A DNA stretch of 64,000 nucleotides from Ruegeria meonggei. Its GTDB lineage: Bacteria; Pseudomonadota; Alphaproteobacteria; Rhodobacterales; Rhodobacteraceae. A program made the position numbers and the translations under genes. The notes beneath the pieces were generated by a model. The model was given only the letters and a program-made list of their open reading frames with translations, did not search any database and was not told the origin of the DNA. Shown piece after piece: positions 11,814 through 24,314 of this stretch (position 1 is its first letter; each line of letters starts with the position of its first letter). The stretch spans positions 1 through 64,000 of the forward strand of contig NZ_FWFP01000008.1 of the NCBI RefSeq assembly GCF_900172215.1. The letters are read 5' to 3'.

Positions 11814-14380
11814 CACAGGTCTCCAGCAGGTTTGGCCGTCTCGGGTGCTTTGGCATTCAGCCCACGCTTGCGCTCTTTACGCGCTTTAACGTGTCCTGAA
11901 AATGCCGTCAGGCCATATTTCAATCGGGCAATTTGTAAGTTGTCGACCCCGCAATATTCCTTTCGAAGTTGCGAAGCGATCGGCGAAGGCGGAAAGCCGG
12001 TTTGGGTCACGGCCAGATGGTTCAGTTTGCCACGGACAAAAAAGCCGTCCTGAACCGTGGGCCAACCGTTAAGTTGCATATAGTGCGTGTGTGGGTTTTC
12101 TTCCAGTTGGTGCTCAAAACCCCAAGGGTCGTTGACTCCGGCCTCCAGCTTTCGTTCAGCCATCCAGATCAGGTGATCTATGTTCCAGATGGCGGTCACC
12201 AGGGAATTGGGAGCGTCCCAGTCCTTTTGCATCGGTGCCAGCTCGACATCGGGTCCGATGATGGTCGGCGCCGAGGTGCGGTCAAAAGTCCAGCTGAAAT
12301 CGCCCGGCCATGGGAACAGGGCATATTTCAGATCATTCTCGCGCACTTTCTTCATGGCGGTCTCGACAACCTCGGTATCAACCGGGGCCAGAGGGCACAG
12401 ATCCTCGAGCATCAAAAAGATATGCCGGGTCGACGGGCGATCTTCTTTGATCTTGCGTGCAGTGGCCAACAGAAGCTCGACAAAGGTCTTGTCCTTGAAC
12501 CGGATGACACCGGGCACATCCAAATCCCCGTCCGTGGCCACGACACATTCGGGGTGACCGGGCCAGAACATGTCCAACGTCTTCAGAATCGCCGGGATAT
12601 AGTGCTCATTACGCGAATAGGTCGATACTAGAAGAACAGTGTCTTTGAACGCCTCGGCGGGGCCGTCCTCCGGCGCTCGCTTTGTGATCTGCTTCATCAT
12701 CTTCCGACGTTCTGCAGCCTTGGAGAATCGCCGGGTCACCTTGGCCAGCCCATATTTTTTACGAGCTTTGCGCAAATCATCCGCGCCGCAGTAGTCCTCG
12801 CGCAGTTGTGTCATCAAAGAAGACTGCGGGAAATAGGTCCGGGTCACGGCTTTTGGATTGACCTCACCGTCAATCAGGAACCCGCCGTCCAATGTGGGCC
12901 AGCCGTTAAGCTGCATGTAGTGAACGGCCGGGCTTTCCGGCAAAGGATGCTGGAACCGGCGGATGTCATGAATCCAAGCCTCTTTCTTGGTATCGATCAC
13001 CCACTGAAGGTGGTCGATGCCCCAGATCGCAGGTGCGACCGCGTTGATAGTTTCCCAGTAAGGCCGCATCGCCGTAAGCTCTAGGTTCCCTGCCACCACA
13101 GAAGGGGCAACTTCGGAATCCAGGGCAATCCGGAAGTCTCCGGGCCACTGAAACAGCACGAACTGCAGATCCTGGTCGAGGACCTTGGTCATCGCAGTTT
13201 GCAACATCAGCGTGTCGACCTGACCCAGCGGACAGAACTCATTTGGCAACAAAAAGACGTGGCGCGTATCGGGGTGCTCTTTACGGATCCGCTGTACGGC
13301 ACCGTCCAGCCTTTGCAGGAACGTTTCTTCCAAATCATCCGGCACCCCGGTGCCTTCACTCTCCCCACCGTGCGCAAAAACACAATTGGGGTGGCCCGGC
13401 CAAAACCGATCCAACGTTTCACGGACTGCCGGGATGTATTTCTCGTTGTCGGCTTGTGAAAGGACCAGCAGGATAGTGTTCTTGAATACTTCAGCGGCAC
13501 CGTCTTCGGGCGTCCACTGTGGAGCGTCTTTTAGCGCCTTGCTGTGCTTTGCTTTTTTGCTTAGGCCGCGCGTTGCCTTGGCCAGCCCGTATTTCTTGCG
13601 GGCTTTGTTCAGATCATCCTGTCCGCAATATTCAACGCGCAGCTTCGACGCCAGCGGAGAAGCAGGGAAGTAGCTTCTGGTAATCGCCTTGGGGTTTGCC
13701 ACCCCGTCGATCAAGAACCCACCATACAGGGTCGGCCAGCCATCTTGCTGCATGTAATGCACAGCAGCGACCGGCACCGGATTCGGGAACCGGTCGGCGT
13801 CATGAATCCATGCGCCCATTTTGGCGTCAATCACCGACAACAGGTGATTTATGTCCCAAATCGCTGGAGCGAGTGAGTTGATGCCATCCCGGTTCTGCTG
13901 CATCGCCTGCAGGTCCACGCCATCAGCAACCACAGGTGGCGCGACATCGGAATCCAAATAGCTTTCAAAATTCCCAGGCCATTGGAAAAGGACAAATTCC
14001 AAATCTTGCGCCTGAACCTCACCCATCGCCGTTTCCAGCATCCGGGTGTCTACCGGTCCCAGCGGACAAAACACGTCGCGCATCAAAAAGATATGGCGCG
14101 TTTCGGGACGATCCTTCTGTATCCGGCGCACCGCTTTGTCCAGTTTCTGCAGGAAAGTCACGTTCTGGAAAGTCAGCGTCGCATCATCCTTAAGCGCACC
14201 GTCGGTTGCAACGACACAGTCCGGATGCCCCGGCCACAGCAGGTCCAGGTTTTCGCGAATCTCAGGGATGTATGCCTCGGTCTCAGCTTCGGTCACGACC
14301 AGAAGCACCGTATCTTTGAATACGGTGGCTGCTCCTGACTCAGAGAGCTTGGAACCGGTCATATGCACGGACTCCGTCAT
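11813..14380 (-). CDS. Three-repeat protein of unknown function inserted between rpoB and rpoC
   Basis: 855 aa from ATG 14380 (GGGAGGT seven bases upstream). It consists of three tandem ~278-residue repeats (about residues 20-297, 298-576, 577-855). Each has a hydrophobic strand such as DTVLLV, YIPxxxxxLxxxWPGHP, then TRHIFL(M) plus an acidic/CPL segment, FxWPGxF, AIWxIxHL, HYMQxxGWPT, and YCGxxxLxxAxxKYGL. No signal peptide or membrane helix; inter-repeat linkers are basic. The strand-plus-ED pattern is faintly like a GT-A glycosyltransferase, and only repeat 3 keeps [11 protein letters not shown] cannot name a family. The stop overlaps the rpoC start. Confidence 0.85.
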   Translation of the reverse strand: MTESVHMTGSKLSESGAATVFKDTVLLVVTEAETEAYIPEIRENLDLLWPGHPDCVVATDGALKDDATLTFQNVTFLQKLDKAVRRIQKDRPETRHIFLMRDVFCPLGPVDTRMLETAMGEVQAQDLEFVLFQWPGNFESYLDSDVAPPVVADGVDLQAMQQNRDGINSLAPAIWDINHLLSVIDAKMGAWIHDADRFPNPVPVAAVHYMQQDGWPTLYGGFLIDGVANPKAITRSYFPASPLASKLRVEYCGQDDLNKARKKYGLAKATRGLSKKAKHSKALKDAPQWTPEDGAAEVFKNTILLVLSQADNEKYIPAVRETLDRFWPGHPNCVFAHGGESEGTGVPDDLEETFLQRLDGAVQRIRKEHPDTRHVFLLPNEFCPLGQVDTLMLQTAMTKVLDQDLQFVLFQWPGDFRIALDSEVAPSVVAGNLELTAMRPYWETINAVAPAIWGIDHLQWVIDTKKEAWIHDIRRFQHPLPESPAVHYMQLNGWPTLDGGFLIDGEVNPKAVTRTYFPQSSLMTQLREDYCGADDLRKARKKYGLAKVTRRFSKAAERRKMMKQITKRAPEDGPAEAFKDTVLLVSTYSRNEHYIPAILKTLDMFWPGHPECVVATDGDLDVPGVIRFKDKTFVELLLATARKIKEDRPSTRHIFLMLEDLCPLAPVDTEVVETAMKKVRENDLKYALFPWPGDFSWTFDRTSAPTIIGPDVELAPMQKDWDAPNSLVTAIWNIDHLIWMAERKLEAGVNDPWGFEHQLEENPHTHYMQLNGWPTVQDGFFVRGKLNHLAVTQTGFPPSPIASQLRKEYCGVDNLQIARLKYGLTAFSGHVKARKERKRGLNAKAPETAKPAGDL
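11816..12652 (-). repeat. Protein-coding repeat unit 3 of the three-repeat gene
   Basis: Encodes the last ~278 residues. It is the most divergent copy in its C-terminal half but the only one with the acidic pair in [14 protein letters not shown]. It ends with a basic tail ([13 protein letters not shown]). Confidence 0.8.
12653..13489 (-). repeat. Protein-coding repeat unit 2 of the three-repeat gene
   Basis: Encodes about 279 residues from [10 protein letters not shown] to the PEDGPAE linker. The acidic position after HVFL reads [12 protein letters not shown]. It shares long identical patches with unit 1 (for example [10 protein letters not shown] and GGFLIDG). Confidence 0.8.
13490..14323 (-). 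repeat. Protein-coding repeat unit 1 of the three-repeat gene
   Basis: Encodes about 278 residues from [10 protein letters not shown] to the PEDGAAE linker. The acidic position after HIFL reads [12 protein letters not shown]. Boundaries are approximate and set by aligning the three units by eye. Confidence 0.8.
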
Positions 14381-14483
14381 CAAGCGACCTCCCCACTGGG
14401 GCGGGCGCACGGGACAGCACGTGTCCCGAACTGGTTTATGAACATGTCATGGCTCATTCAGAACCCTCATGATCTAGAGACAG

Positions 14484-14506
14484 GGGATGGGCCATTGGCC
14501 CATCCC
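14484..14506. other. Perfect hairpin without T-run between rpoB and the repeat gene
   Basis: GGGATGGGCC-ATT-GGCCCATCCC, a 10-bp perfect stem with a 3-base loop, 30 bases after the rpoB stop. No T run follows on the minus strand, so transcription probably continues; a processing or mRNA-stabilising role is more likely than termination. Confidence 0.7.
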
Positions 14507-14535
14507 GTAGAACGCATACGGAAAAGGGAAGACCC

Positions 14536-18675
<4,140 letters not shown>

Positions 18676-18857
18676 GTCAGATGTCACCTTTCGATGTTCT
18701 CAGCGGGCAAAGACACCGTCGGGCCCCGGCGCCTTGCACATTAGAGACGACACGTCCGGATCAATTCGTGGCCACCGTCCCGAATGGTGGCCTCCCGATC
18801 CGCGAACCGCGTCTTAGAAAACGCCCCAACCCCTGAGGCCCTTTCTAAGACAGGTTC

Positions 18858-18887
18858 GGCTGGACCCGGATTTCTCCGGATCCAGCC
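18858..18887 (-). other. Stem-loop in rplL-rpoB spacer (attenuator/processing-site candidate)
   Basis: GGCTGGATCCGG-N6-CCGGGTCCAGCC on the minus strand: 12 continuous pairs with one G-U, no T run. E. coli has a partial terminator and an RNase III site between rplL and rpoB that set the ribosomal protein to RNAP ratio; this hairpin sits in the same place. Function is inferred from position. Confidence 0.65.
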
Positions 18888-18926
18888 AAATCTTGCGGCG
18901 CATCAGTGATGCACCTTTCGAATGGC

Positions 18927-19301
18927 TTAGGCCAGCTCGACTTCGGCGCCAGCTGCTTCCAGCTTGCCTTTGACTTCTTCGGCTTCGTCTTTCGACACGC
19001 CTTCTTTGATCTTGCCGCCAGCTTCGACCAGTTCTTTGGCTTCTTTCAGGCCCAGACCGGTGATGCCGCGAACTTCTTTGATCACGTTGATTTTCGAAGC
19101 GCCGGCGTTCTTCAGAACGACGTCGAATTCGGTTTTTTCTTCCTCAGCTGCGCCACCGGCGTCGCCGCCGGCTGCCATGACAACTGCGCCGCCAGCTGCG
19201 GGCTCGATGCCATATTCGTCTTTGAGGATGGTTTTCAGTTCTTGTGCTTCCAGCAGGGTCAGACCCACGATGCTTTCTGCGAGTGCTTTCAGATCAGCCA
19301 T
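18927..19301 (-). CDS. rplL: 50S ribosomal protein L7/L12
   Basis: 124 aa, normal length. N-terminal dimerisation helix region ([19 protein letters not shown]), an Ala/Gly-rich hinge near residues 35-50, and the C-terminal factor-binding domain with [16 protein letters not shown]. It forms the flexible stalk that recruits translation GTPases. It follows rplJ by 79 bases and precedes rpoB. Confidence 0.98.
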   Translation of the reverse strand: MADLKALAESIVGLTLLEAQELKTILKDEYGIEPAAGGAVVMAAGGDAGGAAEEEKTEFDVVLKNAGASKINVIKEVRGITGLGLKEAKELVEAGGKIKEGVSKDEAEEVKGKLEAAGAEVELA

Positions 19302-19380
19302 TTTATCAGCTCTTTCCGTTTACAGTGTGTGTTCCAACGTCAGGGTATTCACCCTACGCAGATCAGTCAGTGCCAACCGC

Positions 19381-19899
19381 TTACGCAGCTTCCGCCTTCT
19401 CTTCGATGGTGGAAAGGATGCTTGCGATGTTGCTTGCAGGTGCGCCAATTGCGCCAGCGATGTTCGAAGCAGGTGCGCCCAGCATGCCCGCGATAGTAGC
19501 AATAAGCTCCTCGCGCGAAGGCATTTTGGACACGGTTTCGACACCGGCACGATCCAGAGCGTTCTCACCCATTGCACCGCCAAGAATTTCGAACTTTTGG
19601 TTCTCTTTGGCGTAATCCTGGGCCACTTTGGCTGCTGCCACAGGGTCCTCGGAATAGGTCAGAACGGTCATCCCTGTCAGCAGGTCAGCTATGCTTTCAC
19701 ACGGCTTACCCTCAAGGGCGATTTTGGCGAGCCTGTTTTTGGCAACACGCACGGAGCCACCCGCGTCACGAGCACGTGCGCGAAGGTCCTGCATCTCGGC
19801 AACTGTCAGACCGGCGTAGTGAGCAACCACTACGACGCCAGAGCTTTCGAAGATTTGGCCGAGCTCGTCGACCACTTTCTCTTTCTGGGCTCTATCCAC
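19381..19899 (-). CDS. rplJ: 50S ribosomal protein L10
   Basis: 172 aa from GTG 19899 ([17 protein letters not shown]), with GGAG seven bases upstream; an in-frame TTG at 19911 overlaps that ribosome binding site. L10 is the base of the L7/L12 stalk; its C-terminal helix ([11 protein letters not shown]) binds L7/L12 dimers. It begins the rplJL-rpoB unit here because rplKA is separated from it by about 2.9 kb of plus-strand accessory genes. Confidence 0.96.
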   Translation of the reverse strand: MDRAQKEKVVDELGQIFESSGVVVVAHYAGLTVAEMQDLRARARDAGGSVRVAKNRLAKIALEGKPCESIADLLTGMTVLTYSEDPVAAAKVAQDYAKENQKFEILGGAMGENALDRAGVETVSKMPSREELIATIAGMLGAPASNIAGAIGAPASNIASILSTIEEKAEAA

Positions 19900-20300
19900 A
19901 GTTTTCTCCAAGTTAGGGGCGATATCTCACCCCGGCTCATATTTGCCGCAGCTTTCGCTCCGGCGTTCAGGTCCGTTGTTACGGGATTGCCCAAAATGCG
20001 CCCGAGGGTGGGACCCTCAGAAATCTTTGGTCTTACCCGTCTCAGGCAGGGAATTAAGGGGCCAAATGGCACCACCCACCGTCTTGGACGAAACAAAATA
20101 AAGCGCACGACGAATCGCACGCTTTACTCCGCAGTTCTCTTTAGGGCAGTTGCGAGGGGTTTCCAAGGGCAAAATGGCCTGCAATATCGGATTGAGCCAA
20201 ACGGCGCCAAGACCCCTTGTTCAACCTCCGAGATTGACATGCTTCCTGTGCTGAGGTCCTGTCAAGCAACGCCCGCCCTGAGCCAAAAAATCCTGCCCGA
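19900..20300 (-). promoter_or_regulatory. rplJ leader / promoter region
   Basis: Four hundred bases without a credible gene, between divergent rplJ and the APH-type kinase gene. With rplKA ending in its own terminator, the rplJ promoter must lie here. L10 leaders commonly bind L10-L7/L12 for autoregulation, and a long leader fits, but I could not define the L10-binding fold. Confidence 0.5.
20090..20125 (-). terminator. Hairpin plus T-rich tract upstream of rplJ
   Basis: On the minus strand AAAGCGTGCGA-TTCG-TCGTGCGCTTT (11 pairs, two of them G-U) is followed by ATTTTGTTTC. It has the look of an intrinsic terminator, but nothing on this strand ends just before it. It either blocks antisense read-through from the accessory genes or is an attenuator inside the rplJ leader. 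Confidence 0.6.
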
Positions 20301-21266
20301 ATGCTGACCCTGACCGACGATGAACACAACCGCGCAACCGAGTTTGTGCAGGAATTCTCAGACCACACCCTATCCGGGCGGTCGCTGGGGTTTACATGCA
20401 TCTACCGGTCACATGATTTTCCCTACACGCGCATGGTCCTAAAGCTTACGGGGGCAGTACAGGATTATGCGCTGAAGATCGACACGATGTCCCCGACCTC
20501 GGGCAGGTTGCAGAAAGAGTTCGCGCTGTTGACCACTCTGTCGCGCTATTTTGAACAAAACGAATCCGGGCGGGTGATACAGCCAATTTACCTGTCGCAG
20601 GGGCACAATTTCTTTGTCACCGAGTTCATCAGCCGCCCAACTGCAGCTGAGTTTATTCATAACAGTCAGGACGACGATCAGGTTGCCCAGATATATCGCC
20701 GTGCCGGGGCGTGGCTACATGACCTTCACGGCTTTCAGCCCGCCATAGAATACGTGTTTCGCCCGCGCTGGATGACCCTCAGCATTCACGAGCTTCTGAA
20801 CGCCGTGCCGCAGGAGATTGTGGCACAATCCCAGGCCATGGCCGACGTGCTGACCGAAACCGCCCAGCATCTGAAAGGCATTGTCGAAGCGCGGGTGTTT
20901 TCGCATGGGGATTTTCACGGCCAAAACCTGATTGTCGGTCAAGGCGAGATGATTGGCCTTGATTTCACCGAAGCAAGTGAAAAACTGGCCGTTTACGACA
21001 TTGTCGATTTCCTGAAATCCGATGTTTTTCGGGATGCACCGGCCTCGGAAATCGATCGAAGCGGGATCATCAAAGCCAACAAGGCGATGTTCATGCGCAA
21101 ATACAGGCATCCAATTCACCTGGACATCCTGGATTTCTGCATGTGTGCCCGATTGCTGAAAGACTGGTTGGCGCTCTGGCAGATCGGTCACATCTGCAGC
21201 CCCTATGAAGAAGACAGGCGACACCGCCTGGGCATTCGACTGCAAGCCGCATTTCAGCACTGGTGA
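20301..21266 (+). CDS. Aminoglycoside-phosphotransferase-fold (APH) kinase
   Basis: 321 aa. The catalytic loop HGDFHGQN at 202-209 and the metal-binding Asp at 221 (GLDFTEA) are classic for the APH/choline-kinase superfamily; ALKID near residue 57 supplies the likely ATP lysine. No signal peptide. It phosphorylates a small molecule, possibly a sugar, choline or antibiotic, but the substrate cannot be told. It sits on the plus strand within the split rplA-rplJ junction, next to the Hint-domain gene. Confidence 0.85.
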   Translation: MLTLTDDEHNRATEFVQEFSDHTLSGRSLGFTCIYRSHDFPYTRMVLKLTGAVQDYALKIDTMSPTSGRLQKEFALLTTLSRYFEQNESGRVIQPIYLSQGHNFFVTEFISRPTAAEFIHNSQDDDQVAQIYRRAGAWLHDLHGFQPAIEYVFRPRWMTLSIHELLNAVPQEIVAQSQAMADVLTETAQHLKGIVEARVFSHGDFHGQNLIVGQGEMIGLDFTEASEKLAVYDIVDFLKSDVFRDAPASEIDRSGIIKANKAMFMRKYRHPIHLDILDFCMCARLLKDWLALWQIGHICSPYEEDRRHRLGIRLQAAFQHW

Positions 21267-21328
21267 CTGATTTGGAACGCATTGTTTAGATGACATAAAA
21301 GTGTAGCCCAATTTAGGCGGACTGCCGG

Positions 21329-21358
21329 TTGACTATACCCCAGTTAGATCACTTATAT
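21329..21358 (+). promoter_or_regulatory. Candidate sigma70-type promoter for the Hint gene
   Basis: TTGACT and TTATAT separated by 18 bases, about 75 bases before the start of the Hint-domain gene. Confidence 0.5.
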
Positions 21359-21431
21359 CGCGCAAAAATCGTGACTGGCTTTCAACAGGATTCGCCAGAG
21401 TTAAAAAGTTTCGAAGGGACTGATCGAACAG

Positions 21432-22457
21432 ATGGTACTCCGTAGTTTTTTTGCGCAGGACAGTGATGGCCTTGTCATTGCGTCAGGCTCGCCCTCGGGC
21501 ACCCCGGGCGATCCGATCATCAACAACTCGGACACGCCGAACGGCACCATCTTTACCTATTCCGGTGGCTTTGGGACAACCGTGACACTGAATGACACCA
21601 GCGGCGGGACTAATACATTTAATGATGACCAGACATTTGGCCATGTCATCACCGACGGCGGCGGAATCGTGGCCGACGGCACACCTGTCGAAGCGGAATC
21701 GATCATCACTGTGCGTGCCCTGGACACGAACGGGAACCCAATCGGGCCCGAGATCGATGTCTATGTGTTTTCTCAGAACGGAGTAACGTCAGATGTCTGG
21801 GGCTTTGCGACCTCGGCGCCGCTGACGCCAGGCACGTCTTATGTCAAAACGACGGGCTCTAACATCGGTACGTCAGATTATACTGACTATATCACCTGTT
21901 TCGGCTTAGGCACCTTGATCGAAACCGCAGACGGCGAGGTTCAGGTTCAGGATCTGAGGCAGGGCCAGCGCGTCTGGACCCGGGATGGCGGGCTGCAACC
22001 CATACTCTGGATCGCAACCACCGAGGTTCACGGACGCGGCCCTTATGCGCCTGTCGTGATCGAGGCAGGGGCAATCGGAAACACACAAGAACTGGTTGTG
22101 TCGCAGCAACACCGGGTGTTGATCACATCCCCGGCCATCGACATGCTGTTTGCTGCGCCCGAGGTATTTGTCGCGGCCAAGCATCTCGCCGGTCTTCCCG
22201 GTATTTCGATCCAGGAAACCGAGCGCGTCGCCTATACGCATTTCATGTTCGACCGTCACCACATCGTCCGCTCGAACGGCGCGTTGACGGAAAGCTATTA
22301 TTACGGCGACACCGCGAAGAACGCGCTCTCGTCGCCTCAACGTGCTGAAATCTTGTCGCTGTTCCCGTCGGTAGATCATGCCAGAGACGCGTTCAGGCAT
22401 ACGGCGGCGGCGACAATCGGGGCGCGTGAAGCCAGTGTAATGCGCGCTTATCTCTGA
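21432..22457 (+). CDS. Hint-domain (Hint_2 type) protein
   Basis: 341 aa. The N-terminal ~150 residues are Gly/Thr/Asn-rich and beta-like, reminiscent of secreted roseobacter proteins. A Hint domain starts at Cys156 (CFGLGTLIETADGEVQVQDL) and continues with GQRVWTRDGGLQPILWIA and LVVSQQHRVLI. Inteins and hedgehog proteins use this fold for self-cleavage starting at that Cys; many Rhodobacteraceae carry such stand-alone genes with unproven activity. No C-terminal HN-type splice junction is seen. No clear signal peptide, so any export would be by a type I or other leaderless route. Confidence 0.82.
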   Translation: MVLRSFFAQDSDGLVIASGSPSGTPGDPIINNSDTPNGTIFTYSGGFGTTVTLNDTSGGTNTFNDDQTFGHVITDGGGIVADGTPVEAESIITVRALDTNGNPIGPEIDVYVFSQNGVTSDVWGFATSAPLTPGTSYVKTTGSNIGTSDYTDYITCFGLGTLIETADGEVQVQDLRQGQRVWTRDGGLQPILWIATTEVHGRGPYAPVVIEAGAIGNTQELVVSQQHRVLITSPAIDMLFAAPEVFVAAKHLAGLPGISIQETERVAYTHFMFDRHHIVRSNGALTESYYYGDTAKNALSSPQRAEILSLFPSVDHARDAFRHTAAATIGAREASVMRAYL

Positions 22458-22712
22458 CTTGGGCGATAAACCCGGTGTTTCAGGTGATACCGTGACATTT
22501 GCCATCAAAGGTCTGTTCGAATGCGGGGCATCTGAAATCTGTCACCGCAAATGACGCAATTGGACCAGCCGAACCTTCGTCGCTTGTGACCTAAGAAAGC
22601 CTACGACGAACCATATGCTTTTCCGCGTATTTTTCCATTGAGATGACGGATTGTCTGTTCAATGTACGCACAACATTTGGAATGTCCGGCCGCCATATTC
22701 AGACTCTTCAAC
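22458..22712. other. Intergenic region between Hint gene and rplA terminator
   Basis: About 250 bases between convergent genes. It holds no credible ORF. I see no good terminator for the plus-strand Hint gene; the rplA terminator follows on the opposite strand. Confidence 0.4.
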
Positions 22713-22746
22713 AAAAAAGTCCCGGGTGGTTCGCACCACCCGGGAC
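22713..22746 (-). terminator. Rho-independent terminator of rplKA
   Basis: Twelve-base-pair perfect stem GTCCCGGGTGGT / ACCACCCGGGAC with a 4-base loop, then six T on the minus strand, 27 bases after the rplA stop. It ends the rplKA transcript before the accessory genes. Confidence 0.95.
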
Positions 22747-22773
22747 CAAATCTTCGCAAATCTGCGTTAAGGC

Positions 22774-23472
22774 TTATTCGCCCGAGGCGGTCGCCACGTC
22801 CAAAGTCACGCCGGGGCCCATGGTCGAGCTCAGCGCGATTTTCTTCATGTAGGTGCCTTTGGCGCCTGTCGGCTTGGCTTTGGCAACGGCCGAGATGAAA
22901 GCACGGACGTTTTCAACCAGCTTGGCTTCGTCGAACGACGCTTTGCCGACACCGGCGTGCACAACGCCGCCTTTTTCCGCCTTGAACTGAACTTCGCCAC
23001 CTTTGGCTGCTTCCACGGCTGCTTTCACGTCCATGGTCACGGTGCCAACTTTGGGGTTCGGCATCAGGTTGCGCGGGCCCAGAACCTTACCCAGACGACC
23101 AACGATCGGCATCATGTCCGGGGTTGCAATGCAGCGATCAAATTCAATGGTGCCGCCCTGGATGGTTTCCATCAGGTCCTCTGCGCCAATGATATCCGCA
23201 CCGGCCTCTTTCGCCTCGTCCGCCTTGGGGCCACGAGCGAAAACAGCAACGCGCATCGACTTGCCGGTGCCATTCGGCAGACCAACAACGCCGCGAACCA
23301 TCTGGTCTGCGTGACGGGTGTCAACGCCCAGGTTCAGTGCGATCTCGACGGTTTCGTCGAATTTCGATGTTGCGTGGGCTTTGACCAGTGCAACCGCTTC
23401 TTCCACCGACAGTTCTGTCTTGCCAGCGAAAGCTTCGCGCGCAGTGCGCGTACGTTTACCGAGTTTTGCCAT
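22774..23472 (-). CDS. rplA: 50S ribosomal protein L1
   Basis: 232 aa, standard L1 length, starting [15 protein letters not shown] and containing [32 protein letters not shown] core and [12 protein letters not shown]1 forms the mobile stalk that releases E-site tRNA and often represses its own rplKA mRNA. Its ATG is one base after the rplK stop, so the two are probably coupled. Confidence 0.98.
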   Translation of the reverse strand: MAKLGKRTRTAREAFAGKTELSVEEAVALVKAHATSKFDETVEIALNLGVDTRHADQMVRGVVGLPNGTGKSMRVAVFARGPKADEAKEAGADIIGAEDLMETIQGGTIEFDRCIATPDMMPIVGRLGKVLGPRNLMPNPKVGTVTMDVKAAVEAAKGGEVQFKAEKGGVVHAGVGKASFDEAKLVENVRAFISAVAKAKPTGAKGTYMKKIALSSTMGPGVTLDVATASGE

Positions 23473-23473
23473 C

Positions 23474-23923
23474 TTACTTCACCTCGATGCCCATAGAGCG
23501 GGCCGAGCCCAGGATGATCTGCATTGCGCCTTCGACGTCGTTGGCGTTGAGATCTTTCATTTTGGCTTCGGCGATTTCACGCACCTGCTTCGAGGTCACG
23601 GATGCCACGGTCTCACGACCTGGGTTTTCCGCGCCACGAGGGCGGTTACGCTTGCCAACCGGCTTCAGGCCAGCTGCTTTTTTCAGGTAATAAGACGCAG
23701 GCGGCGTCTTGATGTCCATGGTAAAGGACTTGTCCTGATAATAGGTGATCACGGTCGGGCAAGGCGCGCCTTGCTCCATGTCTGCGGTCTTGGCGTTGAA
23801 CGCCTTGCAGAATTCCATGATGTTGATGCCGCGCTGACCCAGCGCCGGACCAACTGGCGGCGACGGGTTCGCCTGACCTGCAGGAACCTGCAGTTTCATT
23901 GTACCAGCAAGCTTCTTGGCCAT
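23474..23923 (-). CDS. rplK: 50S ribosomal protein L11
   Basis: 149 aa, starting [20 protein letters not shown] with the conserved [22 protein letters not shown] segment. L11 shapes the GTPase-associated centre and is needed for RelA activation. It begins the rplKA transcript; a plausible promoter lies about 120-160 bases upstream. Confidence 0.98.
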   Translation of the reverse strand: MAKKLAGTMKLQVPAGQANPSPPVGPALGQRGINIMEFCKAFNAKTADMEQGAPCPTVITYYQDKSFTMDIKTPPASYYLKKAAGLKPVGKRNRPRGAENPGRETVASVTSKQVREIAEAKMKDLNANDVEGAMQIILGSARSMGIEVK

Positions 23924-24314
23924 TTGGTTTTCCTTTCAACCTAGGTGAAACGCGTCTCACCCTGTTTATGTTGCGTGGTCCGATCCGGGATCGCGATCCC
24001 AGTAACCTCCCACGAGAGAATCTCGCCTGAAGACGATAGAGGCGGCATTTACAGGGGAATTGTAGGGTTGGCAAGTGACCTATCCCGCCCCGATCGGGAA
24101 CATCGAATCGAACCTAATAGGCTTCCCCCTGTAAAGGAATGCGGCCTGTCGGAGGTGTGGCAGTGCTGTCAGTTACCAAGAATACTAAGAACGCGAAAAT
24201 ACAGCGAAAACTTGAACAAGGAAGCCCGTCGGTTAGGATTTTGGCGCTTGTATCAAAAATACTCGCGGCTGTGCTATACTCTGAAAAAATACTTGTTTTT
24301 AGTGGAGGTTGATT
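23924..24314. other. Divergent promoter region between rplK and the peptidoglycan-binding gene
   Basis: About 390 bases. On the minus strand TTGCCA and TAAATG at 17-base spacing (about 24046-24074) make a plausible rplK promoter. On the plus strand TATACT near 24286 is a plausible -10 for the next gene, without a convincing -35. No gene is supported. Confidence 0.4.
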
